Shown here: piece after piece, positions 7,339 through 15,109 of the stretch
Numbering within the stretch: position 1 is the stretch's first letter
How the letters are laid out: the number at the start of each line of letters is the position of its first letter
Assembly (NCBI GenBank): GCA_964559865.1
Contig: CAZLJD010000003.1
Coordinates: 1-60,246, forward strand
DNA from: JAGHAJ01 sp964559865 [NCBI: uncultured Synergistota bacterium]
GTDB lineage: Bacteria; Synergistota; JAGHAJ01
Reading direction: 5' to 3'
Length of the DNA: 60,246 nucleotides
Notes under the pieces: model-generated
The model's input: the letters and a program-made list of their open reading frames with translations, nothing else
Told to the model about the DNA's origin: nothing
Database searches by the model: none
Made by a program: the position numbers and the translations under genes

Positions 7339-9219
7339 ATGATAGAATACGAAACCCTGTACGATGTAATCGTAGTAGGTGCAGGACATGCCGGATGTGA
7401 AGCAGCTTTAGCACCTGCAAGGATGGGTTTTAAGACATTGTTGTTAAACCTGTATCTTGACAACATAGCACTTATGGCATGTAATCCTGCAGTTGGAGGT
7501 TCCGCTAAGTCCCACATTGTAAAAGAGGTAGATGCACTTGGGGGAGAAATTGCCAGAAACACGGACAGAGTGACACTAAACATAAGGGTCTTGAACCTCA
7601 GCAAAGGACCTGCTATATGGGCTCTTCGGGCACAAGTTGACATGAAAGAATATCAGATTGAGATGAAAAGGGTTATCGAGAACCAGCCAAATCTGGAATT
7701 GAAACAGGCACTGGTGGAGGAAATATTGGTAAAAAACGGCAAAGTTTATGGAGTAGGCACAAGAGAAGGGTTGGTTTACAGGGGTAAGGCCATTGTCGTT
7801 TCAACCGGAACATATTTAGGAGGAAAGGTATTCATAGGGCTCGTAAGCTTCCCAAGTGGACCATTGGGCCAACAACCCTCTTTGAAATTAACAGATTCAC
7901 TCAAAAGGCTGGGCATAAAGATAGCCAGATTGAAGACGGGAACATGCCCACGGGTACACTCAGACACAATAGACTACAGTAACCTTACCATACAGGAAAG
8001 CTCCGATACACCTCTTGCGTTCTCCATATATTCGGAAAAGAAGGTCTATACCGGTTATCCGTGCTGGCTAACAAGGAGCACCAACAAGACACACAGTATC
8101 ATAAGAGTAAACTTGGATAGATCCCCCCTATTTACAGGGGTAATAGAAGGCGTAGGACCAAGATACTGTCCCTCAATAGAAGACCGGGTAACCAAATTCC
8201 CCGACAGAGAGAGCCACCCTATCTTTCTCGAGCCAACAGGAAGAAAGACCAAGGAGATATATCTGCAGAATTTCACTACAAGCCTGCCACTTGATGCACA
8301 AGTAAAGATGGTTAGAAGTATACCCGGCCTCGAAAGGGCAGAGATAATGCGTCCAGGATACGCAATTGAGTATGACTTTTCACCACCCACACAATTAAAG
8401 CCATCCCTGGAAAGCAAAATTGTAGAGGGGCTATTCCTGGCAGGACAGATAAACGGCACATCCGGATACGAAGAAGCTGCAGGTCAGGGCATAATAGCAG
8501 GTATAAATGCAGTCCAATACATAAAGGGTGAACCCCCATTCATACCTAACAGGTCAGAGTCTTACATAGGCGTCATGATAGACGACCTGGTAACAAAAGG
8601 AGTAAAAGAACCTTATAGGATGATGACATCTCGTGCAGAGTATAGATTACTCATAAGACAAGATAATGCAGACCTCCGAATGGTGCCTTACGGCTACAAA
8701 TTAGGTATTGTACCGAGATACATATACGAAAGAGTTTTAAGGAAGAAGAAACGCATAGCAGAAGAGATAGAGAGGCTAAAAGGTACAAAGATACCACCTA
8801 CAGATAGGGTAAACGAAGTCTTAAGAAGTAAGGGTAGTAGTCCCATAGGTGAAACAACAACAATCTATAGGTTGTTAAAGAGGCCAGAAATAAGCTACAA
8901 AGATTTAAGAGAACTCGATCCCAACCCTTCCAACTACGAGGAAGATGTATATGAAGAGGTAGAAATAGAGATAAAATACGAAGGCTACATACAAAAGCAA
9001 AACAGACTCGTAGAACAGTTTAGAAAACTGGAAGATAAGCTCATACCTGAATGGATAGACTACGACAAAGTCCCCGGCCTACTTACAGAAGCAAGGGAAA
9101 AGTTAAAGCTTATACGACCACGCTCCTTAGGTCAGGCTTCCAGGATAGAAGGTGTAAACCCAGCAGATATATCTGTGTTGATGGTCTATCTATCTGCCTC
9201 TAAGAGGAAAACGGCTTAA
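7339..9219 (+). CDS. mnmG: tRNA U34 carboxymethylaminomethyl-modifying enzyme MnmG (GidA)
   Basis: A 626-residue FAD protein that, with the GTPase MnmE, modifies uridine 34 of tRNAs reading NNA/NNG codons. Seen: the FAD-binding VVGAGHAGCEAA near residue 12, the signature MACNPAVGGSAKSH near 50, the second signature GLFLAGQINGTSGYEEAAGQG near 370, and the C-terminal helical domain for MnmE and tRNA (LRPRSLGQASRIEGVNPADI type ending). The RLKTGT motif continues Cys-Pro-Arg where many homologues have Pro-Pro-Arg. The length is normal. Its end overlaps the convergent radical SAM gene by 20 bases. MnmE is not in this window. Confidence 0.97.
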   Translation: MIEYETLYDVIVVGAGHAGCEAALAPARMGFKTLLLNLYLDNIALMACNPAVGGSAKSHIVKEVDALGGEIARNTDRVTLNIRVLNLSKGPAIWALRAQVDMKEYQIEMKRVIENQPNLELKQALVEEILVKNGKVYGVGTREGLVYRGKAIVVSTGTYLGGKVFIGLVSFPSGPLGQQPSLKLTDSLKRLGIKIARLKTGTCPRVHSDTIDYSNLTIQESSDTPLAFSIYSEKKVYTGYPCWLTRSTNKTHSIIRVNLDRSPLFTGVIEGVGPRYCPSIEDRVTKFPDRESHPIFLEPTGRKTKEIYLQNFTTSLPLDAQVKMVRSIPGLERAEIMRPGYAIEYDFSPPTQLKPSLESKIVEGLFLAGQINGTSGYEEAAGQGIIAGINAVQYIKGEPPFIPNRSESYIGVMIDDLVTKGVKEPYRMMTSRAEYRLLIRQDNADLRMVPYGYKLGIVPRYIYERVLRKKKRIAEEIERLKGTKIPPTDRVNEVLRSKGSSPIGETTTIYRLLKRPEISYKDLRELDPNPSNYEEDVYEEVEIEIKYEGYIQKQNRLVEQFRKLEDKLIPEWIDYDKVPGLLTEAREKLKLIRPRSLGQASRIEGVNPADISVLMVYLSASKRKTA

Positions 9220-10159
9220 GTTCATGTACAGTTAATCCCACCTTAAAGTTTTTGCCCTGATACATATCTTGGCGCACGAGTTCGTCTTCTATCGCCTTTC
9301 TAACCAGCTGTTTGTTAGAAGTCCACTGTGGAGCCACAAGCATCCCCGAAGGTGCTTCACCCGTTAACCTCTGTATTATTACCGAGGGAGGCAGAATAGA
9401 TATAGCCTTTACTACCGTATCAACAAACTCCTCCATAGAGATCGGCTCGTATTTCCCTTTTGATACCCACTCATGAAGTACAGACCCTTCAACCACATAC
9501 AGGGGATGTATCTTTATGGCATCTATACCAAGAACAGATATTGATCTCACAGTCTCCAGCATCTCTTCTTGTGTTTCCATTGGGAGGCCAAAAATTACAT
9601 GTGCACATACCTTCAAACCCCTTGCCTTCGCTCTCAATATACCGTCTATTATCTCTGCAACACCGTGCCCTCGATTTATCAGTTTCAATGTCCTATAGTG
9701 AACAGATTGAACTCCAAGCTCCACCCAAACCTCCATCTGTCCATGGTACGATGACAGCACATCTAACACTTCATCTGGAACGCAGTCCGGTCTCGTTCCT
9801 ATCGATAATCCAACCACCTTTCCATACTTAGATGCTTCATCTACGGCCTCACTATACACAGACCTAAGGTAAGCTACCGGAGCATATGTATTGGTAAATG
9901 CTTGAAAGTACACTATGAAGTAATCTGTTTTATACCTTCTATGTGCAACCTCTGCTCCCCTCTTTATCTGCTGCTGTATAGATTCACCCCTCAGAGAAGC
10001 ACCAGAACCAGAGCCAAAAACATCACAATATATACACCCCCCAAAGGAAAGTCTTCCATCCCTATTGGGACATGTAAAAGCAGCATCGATGGTTATCTTC
10101 TGAACCCTCTTACCATACTTTTGCCTCAGATACTCATTAAAAGAACGGTATCTACCCAT
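9200..10159 (-). CDS. radical SAM protein, TIGR01212/YhcC family
   Basis: A 319-residue radical SAM protein of the YhcC (TIGR01212) type. The [4Fe-4S] site is in FTCPNRDGRLSFGGCIYC near residue 28, with the wide first Cys spacing typical of this family. Other family blocks are YFIVYFQAFTNTYAP, IGTRPDCVPDEVL, ELGVQSVHYRTLKLINRGH and HVIFGLPMETQEEM. E. coli YhcC has no settled reaction; the domain implies 5'-deoxyadenosyl radical chemistry and anaerobic function. The ATG has AAGGTG upstream. It follows the tRNA-Gly gene on the same strand and its 3' end runs 20 bases into mnmG. Confidence 0.88.
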   Translation of the reverse strand: MGRYRSFNEYLRQKYGKRVQKITIDAAFTCPNRDGRLSFGGCIYCDVFGSGSGASLRGESIQQQIKRGAEVAHRRYKTDYFIVYFQAFTNTYAPVAYLRSVYSEAVDEASKYGKVVGLSIGTRPDCVPDEVLDVLSSYHGQMEVWVELGVQSVHYRTLKLINRGHGVAEIIDGILRAKARGLKVCAHVIFGLPMETQEEMLETVRSISVLGIDAIKIHPLYVVEGSVLHEWVSKGKYEPISMEEFVDTVVKAISILPPSVIIQRLTGEAPSGMLVAPQWTSNKQLVRKAIEDELVRQDMYQGKNFKVGLTVHELKPFSS

Positions 10160-10240
10160 CGCACCTTATAAACAAAAAGATTTATCCCTGCATAAATTAA
10201 CGATAACGCTCCTCCACAAAAGATTACCATAAAAAAGAAA

Positions 10241-10316
10241 TGGAGCGGACAACGGGACTCGAACCCGCGACCCTCGGCTTGGGAAGCCGATGCTCTACCA
10301 ACTGAGCTATGTCCGC
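10241..10316 (-). tRNA. tRNA-Gly (anticodon CCC), CCA encoded
   Basis: The minus strand folds into a standard 76-base cloverleaf. It has a 7-bp acceptor stem (GCGGACA with TGTCCGC), D stem GCTC/GAGC, anticodon stem TCGGC/GCCGA around the loop TTCCCAA (anticodon CCC, glycine), T stem with TTCGAGT loop, discriminator T and a genome-encoded CCA. It has its own promoter 13 bases upstream. A T-rich stretch follows the CCA. Confidence 0.97.
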
Positions 10317-10328
10317 TCTCCATAAACT

Positions 10329-10357
10329 ATTATAGCAAAGGAAACTATTCTTTTCAA
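10329..10357 (-). promoter_or_regulatory. promoter of tRNA-Gly
   Basis: On the minus strand TTGAAA and TATAAT are 17 bases apart, and the -10 is extended (TG-C-TATAAT). The -10 ends 12 bases before the mature tRNA 5' end, which leaves a short leader for RNase P. Confidence 0.75.
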
Positions 10358-10397
10358 CAGTCTAAACAGAACCCTCTACTTCAACTCCGCTAAACAT

Positions 10398-11681
10398 CTA
10401 CTGCTGCTCTACATTAACCTCCTTCTTCTCTTGCTCAGGCTTCTTATTCTGCTCTTTCAAGGTAGAAATTTTTCCCTCCAAAGACGAAATCTCCTCCTTG
10501 AGCTTCTTGTTCTCTGCACTAAGAGTGGCAACCTGCTTCTTCAAGGTAGTGTTTTCAGCCACAAGTTCAGAGAGTTTCTGCTCAAGCTCTTTGTTACGGA
10601 ACTTTAAAAGGTTTACTTTCTCTTTTAAGTTATCACGGTCGAAGAGTAGCCGCTTGAGTTTCTCTTGCATCATTTGGGTCTCCTTGGTAAGCTTATCTTT
10701 AAGCCTGACATTTTCCGCACTGAGTCCAGACAACTTTCTTTTTAGAAGCACCAACTCCCTGTTTAATTTATTCCTATCATACATAGCACCCGAAAGCTTC
10801 TCCGTAAGTCTGTTGTTTTCAGCTGCTAACTCTTTAATACCTCGTTTAAACTCCGCATTCTGGAAATTAAGTAGCGCCAATTCCTCTTTCAATGCATAAT
10901 TTTCAGAAGCAAGGGCAGAAATCCTTTTCTCCACTGCTACTTTGTCCTTCAAAAGCCCACTTAAACGGGAATTAAGCCTCCTCACCTTTTCATTCAAAGA
11001 GGTTATCTTTTTCTTTAACAGGTTATTGCTCTTCAACAAAACCCTCGCATTCTTCTGACTTTTTGAGAGTTTTTCCTGTAACTCTCTGATACTAAGCCTT
11101 AAAAACGCAGTCATATCTCCCAAGGAAAGTGCCTTTTTCTGGTAGTAACTCAATCTGTCCTCTACTGCCCCAAGCTTGCTCTTTAGTAACTCATTTGCCT
11201 TCCTGAAAGCTGCAACATCGCTCTGCAACCTTCCACTAGTCTTGTTTAACGACACCAATTTGGCCTTCAACTTATCAAGCTCAGAAGCAAGATATTTAAC
11301 CCTCTTTGTAAGTTTATCTCTCTGAAGCTGCAACATTTCAACCTTTTTCTTCAACTTCCCATTTTTACCAGCAAGCTCTTTATTCTCACGAGTAGTCAAA
11401 GCCAACATCTCTTTCAATCTATCATTCTTCTTTTTCACACTTACAACAGCCAAGTGTTCCTTCTCTTTTTCCACCTCCAAAGAGGCAATTCTCTTCTTCA
11501 GCGCTACATTCCTCGCCTTAACACTGGAAAGCTCCTTTGTCGCCATATCATACTTCGTCCTTATAGAAGCATTCCTCTGTAGGATCTCAGATATTATAGA
11601 GCCCCTTTCTATAACCACACCTACCGATAAAACCAGACCAAACGCCAGCACAATAATTAGTACACTCCACTTCTTTTCCAC
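10398..11681 (-). CDS. membrane-anchored long coiled-coil protein
   Basis: 427 residues from the chosen start. Residues 4-22 (WSVLIIVLAFGLVLSVGVV) are one transmembrane helix or uncleaved signal anchor. Everything after it, about 380 residues, is an almost unbroken coiled coil of Leu/Lys/Glu heptads (for example SAENKKLKEEISSLEGKI), ending in a charged tail. I chose GTG at 11681 because AGGAGG lies eight bases upstream; the ATG at 11687 is too close to it. No enzymatic domain is present. The topology predicts a rod extending about 55 nm from the inner membrane, possibly spanning the periplasm. It could be a tether or a cell-shape or division element; no family is recognised. Confidence 0.75.
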   Translation of the reverse strand: MEKKWSVLIIVLAFGLVLSVGVVIERGSIISEILQRNASIRTKYDMATKELSSVKARNVALKKRIASLEVEKEKEHLAVVSVKKKNDRLKEMLALTTRENKELAGKNGKLKKKVEMLQLQRDKLTKRVKYLASELDKLKAKLVSLNKTSGRLQSDVAAFRKANELLKSKLGAVEDRLSYYQKKALSLGDMTAFLRLSIRELQEKLSKSQKNARVLLKSNNLLKKKITSLNEKVRRLNSRLSGLLKDKVAVEKRISALASENYALKEELALLNFQNAEFKRGIKELAAENNRLTEKLSGAMYDRNKLNRELVLLKRKLSGLSAENVRLKDKLTKETQMMQEKLKRLLFDRDNLKEKVNLLKFRNKELEQKLSELVAENTTLKKQVATLSAENKKLKEEISSLEGKISTLKEQNKKPEQEKKEVNVEQQ

Positions 11682-11736
11682 TCCCATCACCTCCTGTCTC
11701 AGTCTCGAAATTCCAGAAGACACTACTCTAAAAAAG

Positions 11737-11745
11737 ATTATACCA
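11737..11745 (-). promoter_or_regulatory. extended -10 promoter for the coiled-coil gene
   Basis: The minus strand reads TGGTATAAT; no good -35 is visible. The expected +1 near 11730 leaves a 49-base leader with AGGAGG before the GTG at 11681. It is divergent from the feo promoter, with 51 bases between the two elements. Confidence 0.55.
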
Positions 11746-11796
11746 CAAAACACGCAAAAGAATTAAAAGCAGTATGGAAAATATCTATTAAAAGAC

Positions 11797-11825
11797 TTGA
11801 CACAAACTCCCTGCCAGTATATAAT
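11797..11825 (+). promoter_or_regulatory. consensus promoter of the iron-uptake operon
   Basis: A perfect TTGACA and a perfect TATAAT are separated by 17 bases. The expected transcript starts near 11832, at the edge of the operator described next, and the first gene starts at 11874. A full-consensus promoter makes sense if the operon is held off by a repressor when iron is replete. Confidence 0.85.
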
Positions 11826-11832
11826 TAGTGTT

Positions 11833-11859
11833 GTCTAATAAAGTTAGACTAATCTAACT
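11833..11859 (+). promoter_or_regulatory. overlapping palindromic operators, probable DtxR-type iron box
   Basis: AGTTAGACTAATCTAACT (11842-11859) is an inverted repeat with 7-base arms AGTTAGA/TCTAACT and a 4-base centre. A second inverted repeat, GTCTAA-5-TTAGAC (11833-11849), overlaps it. The TTAG...CTAA arms resemble known DtxR/IdeR boxes (TTAGGTTAGCCTAACCTAA). The site covers about +2 to +28 of the feo transcript, and the second gene of the operon encodes a DtxR-family protein, so autoregulation is the natural reading. Confidence 0.75.
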
Positions 11860-11873
11860 AAGGGGTTGTATAG

Positions 11874-12086
11874 ATGGACGAGATTATAATGGGTATCGTA
11901 GCAAAACGAAGGGCTACATCTATTCAGGAGATACAGAAACTTACCGGATTTAAAAAGGACGAGATAAAAAGGACACTATCTCAGCTTGCCGCGAAGGGTA
12001 AGATTTACTACGACAAAGTATTACCACTTGCACCTTTCTGCAGGTCATGTCCTTTAAGAAACCTGTGCAAAGTAAGGAGGGAGTAG
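11874..12086 (+). CDS. FeoC-like winged-helix protein with Cys motif
   Basis: A 70-residue protein. Residues 1-50 fit a winged helix-turn-helix (IQEIQKLTGFKKDEIKRTLSQL, then a Lys/Tyr wing). The C-terminus carries CRSCPLRNLC, three Cys that could bind an Fe-S cluster as in FeoC or pair with another group. FeoC proteins accompany FeoB and protect or regulate it. It is the first gene after the iron-box promoter, with AAGGGG eight bases before the ATG, and is two bases from the DtxR gene. The sequence is too short for family assignment without its context; the operon makes FeoC-like the best call. Confidence 0.7.
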   Translation: MDEIIMGIVAKRRATSIQEIQKLTGFKKDEIKRTLSQLAAKGKIYYDKVLPLAPFCRSCPLRNLCKVRRE

Positions 12087-12087
12087 C

Positions 12088-12792
12088 ATGAGTAGTGTAT
12101 TGACCGAGAGTCTGGAAGATTACTTACTCGACATATTCCTAATAGGGATGAGAAAAAAAGTTGTAAGATTAAAGGATATAGCACAGAGTAGAAAAGTGAG
12201 CTTGCCTTCTGTAACTAACGCCGTAAGGGTGTTGTCCAGTAAGGGGCTCGTGAGTCACGAAGGCTATGGACATGTAGAATTGACAGAAGCAGGGATAGAA
12301 GAAGCAAGACGGGTATATGAAAGACACAAAACCATCTACAAATTTCTTCACAATATACTCGGCATAAACGAAGAACTCGCTGAGAGTGAAGCCCACAAGA
12401 TGGAGCATGATTTACACGAAAGGACGCTAACCCTTCTACAAAAGTTTACTGAATTCGTAGAAAAGTCGCCAGTAAAAGAAATCCCACTGTGGCTTGAGCA
12501 CTTCAGGTACTTTGTAGAAACGGGTGAGTTTCCCGAATGTAAACATGCTGAAGGAGGTAAAACAAAGATGAAGCTGAGTGAAATGGAGGTCGGAAAAAGC
12601 GGAAGAGTTGCCTCTATTCAGGCAAAGGGCACACTAAAAAGAAGGCTACTGGACATGGGAATAATCCCGGGAACGGTTATAAGGGTAGAGAAAATAGCAC
12701 CTCTTGGAGATCCAATAGACATCGTAGTAAAACACTACCATCTTTCCCTAAGAAAAGATGAAGCATCAAGCATAACAGTGGAGGTAGGATAA
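12088..12792 (+). CDS. DtxR-family metal-dependent repressor with C-terminal FeoA domain
   Basis: A 234-residue regulator. Residues 1-75 are the DtxR winged helix (SLEDYLLDIF, VTNAVRVLSSKGLVSHEGYGHVELT). Residues 76-140 are the metal-binding and dimerisation domain, with HKTIYKFLHNILG and ESEAHKMEHDL, where the position often held by Cys is His. Residues 160-234 are a full FeoA/SH3-like domain (LKRRLLDMGIIPGTVIRVEK). An ECKHAEGGK linker adds a Cys and a His. Expected role: Fe(II)-bound dimer represses the operon at the palindrome near 11850. The FeoA gene follows with no gap. Confidence 0.88.
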   Translation: MSSVLTESLEDYLLDIFLIGMRKKVVRLKDIAQSRKVSLPSVTNAVRVLSSKGLVSHEGYGHVELTEAGIEEARRVYERHKTIYKFLHNILGINEELAESEAHKMEHDLHERTLTLLQKFTEFVEKSPVKEIPLWLEHFRYFVETGEFPECKHAEGGKTKMKLSEMEVGKSGRVASIQAKGTLKRRLLDMGIIPGTVIRVEKIAPLGDPIDIVVKHYHLSLRKDEASSITVEVG

Positions 12793-13005
12793 ATGCCACT
12801 CATATACGCAAAACCTGGAGAAGTGCTTCACATTAGAAGCATCGGTGGAGGAAGGAACCTGTCAAAAAGACTTGCAGAAATGGGGCTATATCCTGGGAGC
12901 ACAATAAAGATCATATCAAATCAAGGTGGACCTGTAATCATAGCAGTAGGAGAAACGCGTCTTGCCATAGGTAGAGGTATGGCAGCAAAGATATTCGTGA
13001 GATGA
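12793..13005 (+). CDS. feoA: FeoA-family protein
   Basis: A 70-residue SH3-fold FeoA protein with the family signature NLSKRLAEMGLYPGSTIKII and the ending GRGMAAKIFVR. FeoA proteins assist the Fe(II) transporter FeoB at the inner face of the membrane. The ATG directly follows the stop of the DtxR-FeoA gene, and FeoB starts 15 bases on, so the set is one transcription unit. It is related to the C-terminal domain of the upstream repressor. Confidence 0.92.
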   Translation: MPLIYAKPGEVLHIRSIGGGRNLSKRLAEMGLYPGSTIKIISNQGGPVIIAVGETRLAIGRGMAAKIFVR

Positions 13006-13020
13006 AAAGGAGGTAAAGAC

Positions 13021-15063
13021 ATGCAAGCACAGGCACCTATGCTCTTAGTGGAAAAAGCCAAAAGTACAACGATAGCCATGGTTGGAAATCCAAACACTGG
13101 CAAAAGTGCGCTGTTCAACGCTCTAACAGGCGGAAATGCACATGTAGGAAACTGGCCAGGCGTAACAGTCGAAAAAAAGGAAGGCAAATTCCGACACGGA
13201 GGATTAACATTCAATGTCATAGACTTACCCGGGACATACAGTCTAACAACACATTCCATAGATGAAAGGATTGCACGAGATTTCATCTTATCAGGTAATG
13301 CAGACATAGTGATAAATGTGGTAGATTCAACAAACATCGAAAGAAACCTATATCTAACAGTTATGCTACTCGAGTTAGGGATAAAAAGTGTAATAGCACT
13401 GAACATGTCCGACATAATAAACAGAGAAGGAATAAGAATTGACACCGAGAAAATGAGCGAAATGTTAGGTGGAGTTCCCATCGTTATGGTATCGGCAACC
13501 AAACGGGAAGGCATAAACGAACTAAAAGACATACTAAGAGACACTTCATCTCTCAAACATCCAGAATTTAAAATACCTTATGGAGATGTTATAGAAACGG
13601 CAATATCAAAGATAGAAACAGCTGTAAAGAAGCTCCATATAGGTTACGACACAAGGTTTACAGCCACAAAACTCCTCGAAGGTGATATAGAAATCACAGA
13701 AACGATAAAAAACAATGGGGGACAGGAAGTAGTCAAAGTTGCTATGAGAGAAGCTGCGCAAATTGAAGAAAGCATCGGGTATGACATAGAAACCGCCATG
13801 GTAGAGAAAAGGTACGCCTTCATCGATAAAGTAGTAAGAGAATGTGTAAAAGGAAAAAGCTACAACACGGTGTCCCTCTCTGATAGATTAGACAACATCT
13901 TAACTAACAGAGTGGCAGGCATACCAATATTTGCAGCTGTGATGTGGGGAGCGTTTCAACTAACCTTCTCTATAGGCGGCATATTCGCAGACTACATAGA
14001 TAGCCTCTTCGGTACATTATCAGAAATCGCCACCTCATGGTTATCAAGCATAGGCGTACCACACCTAATAGTCTCTCTGCTCACAGACGGCATAATAGGA
14101 GGAGTTGGAACCGTTTTGGTATTTCTGCCAAACATAATTATACTCTTCTTACTACTCGCATTCCTGGAAGATAGTGGATACATGGCAAGAGCAGCATTTG
14201 TTATGGACAGGATTATGTATGCAGTTGGACTACCCGGAAAATCTTTCATACCTATGCTAATAGGTTTTGGGTGCAATGTTCCCGCAGTAATGTCTGCAAG
14301 AACAATATCTTCTGAAAGAGATAGGTTGTTGACAATCCTAATAAACCCGTTTGTTTCGTGTTCAGCAAGGTTGCCAATCTACATCTTGTTTACTTCCATA
14401 TTCTTCCCAAAACACCAAGGATTAGTTGTTTTCTCGTTGTATGCACTTGGTATTATCATCGCTGTATTGTCCGCAAAGTTGTTCAAACTCATAATACCAT
14501 CACTAAAGGGGCATGTCTCTCCCTTGGTAATGGAGCTACCACCATACAGGTTTCCAACCCTTAAGAGTCTACTTGCACACACATGGGAAAGGACCAGCTC
14601 TTTTATCAAGAAAGCTGGCACCATAATCGTTGCAGGGGTGACGCTCGTGTGGATACTCTCCAACCTCCCAGCAGGTGTAAAATACGCAAGCGAATTCACA
14701 TACATGGGCAAAATTGGATCTATAATTGCTCCAATAATGAGGCCCGCAGGCTTTGGTTTCTGGCAAGCAGGTGTAGCCCTACTGTTCGGCATAGTTGCAA
14801 AAGAAACAGTGGTAGGTACAATGGGTACACTTCTCGGAGGGGAAGAGACCCTATCATCTGCCATCGCACACCTTTTCACACCCCTGTCTGCATACGCATT
14901 TATGGTAATGAGTCTGCTGTACATTCCTTGTATCGCTACCATAGGCACAATATATAGAGAAACAAATAGCCTCAGGTGGACACTCTTTTCAGTGCTTTAC
15001 AGTATCCTCGTAGGGTGGGTGGCAGCAGTGGTTATATACCAAACAGGACTACTATTTACTTAG
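13021..15063 (+). CDS. feoB: ferrous iron transporter FeoB
   Basis: A 680-residue Fe(II) transporter. Residues 17-190 form the G domain: G1 GNPNTGKSALFN, G3 DLPGTYSL, G4 NMSD, G5-like SATKREG. A helical switch domain follows to about 275. From about 300 there are the polytopic membrane segments and two Gate motifs (GFGCNVPAVMSARTI near 415 and NPFVSCSARLPIYILF near 445), each with the conserved Cys. The C-terminus has KETVVGTMGTLLG. AAAGGAGG lies upstream of the ATG. The last codons form part of the terminator hairpin. Confidence 0.97.
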   Translation: MQAQAPMLLVEKAKSTTIAMVGNPNTGKSALFNALTGGNAHVGNWPGVTVEKKEGKFRHGGLTFNVIDLPGTYSLTTHSIDERIARDFILSGNADIVINVVDSTNIERNLYLTVMLLELGIKSVIALNMSDIINREGIRIDTEKMSEMLGGVPIVMVSATKREGINELKDILRDTSSLKHPEFKIPYGDVIETAISKIETAVKKLHIGYDTRFTATKLLEGDIEITETIKNNGGQEVVKVAMREAAQIEESIGYDIETAMVEKRYAFIDKVVRECVKGKSYNTVSLSDRLDNILTNRVAGIPIFAAVMWGAFQLTFSIGGIFADYIDSLFGTLSEIATSWLSSIGVPHLIVSLLTDGIIGGVGTVLVFLPNIIILFLLLAFLEDSGYMARAAFVMDRIMYAVGLPGKSFIPMLIGFGCNVPAVMSARTISSERDRLLTILINPFVSCSARLPIYILFTSIFFPKHQGLVVFSLYALGIIIAVLSAKLFKLIIPSLKGHVSPLVMELPPYRFPTLKSLLAHTWERTSSFIKKAGTIIVAGVTLVWILSNLPAGVKYASEFTYMGKIGSIIAPIMRPAGFGFWQAGVALLFGIVAKETVVGTMGTLLGGEETLSSAIAHLFTPLSAYAFMVMSLLYIPCIATIGTIYRETNSLRWTLFSVLYSILVGWVAAVVIYQTGLLFT

Positions 15064-15086
15064 GGTGTCTTCTTGAGACACCCTTT
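15063..15086 (+). terminator. intrinsic terminator of the feo operon
   Basis: GGGTGTCT-TCTTG-AGACACCC forms an 8-bp perfect stem with a 5-base loop, followed by TTT. The stem begins at the last base of the feoB stop codon. The T tract is short, so efficiency is uncertain. The right arm overlaps the region where a -35 for the next gene would lie. Confidence 0.65.
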
Positions 15087-15094
15087 GATACAAA

Positions 15095-15103
15095 TGATAT
15101 AAT
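15095..15103 (+). promoter_or_regulatory. extended -10 promoter of rqcH, predicted leaderless
   Basis: TGATATAAT is an extended -10 box. Six bases separate it from the ATG at 15110, so the expected +1 is the A of that ATG. A weak -35 (GAGACA, spacing 17) lies within the terminator stem. No Shine-Dalgarno sequence precedes the ATG. Confidence 0.6.
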
Positions 15104-15109
15104 ACACCT

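Noticed and set aside
14379-14948. 189-codon open frame on the minus strand inside feoB
   Set aside because: Shadow of the feoB membrane region; FeoB motifs on the plus strand are unambiguous.
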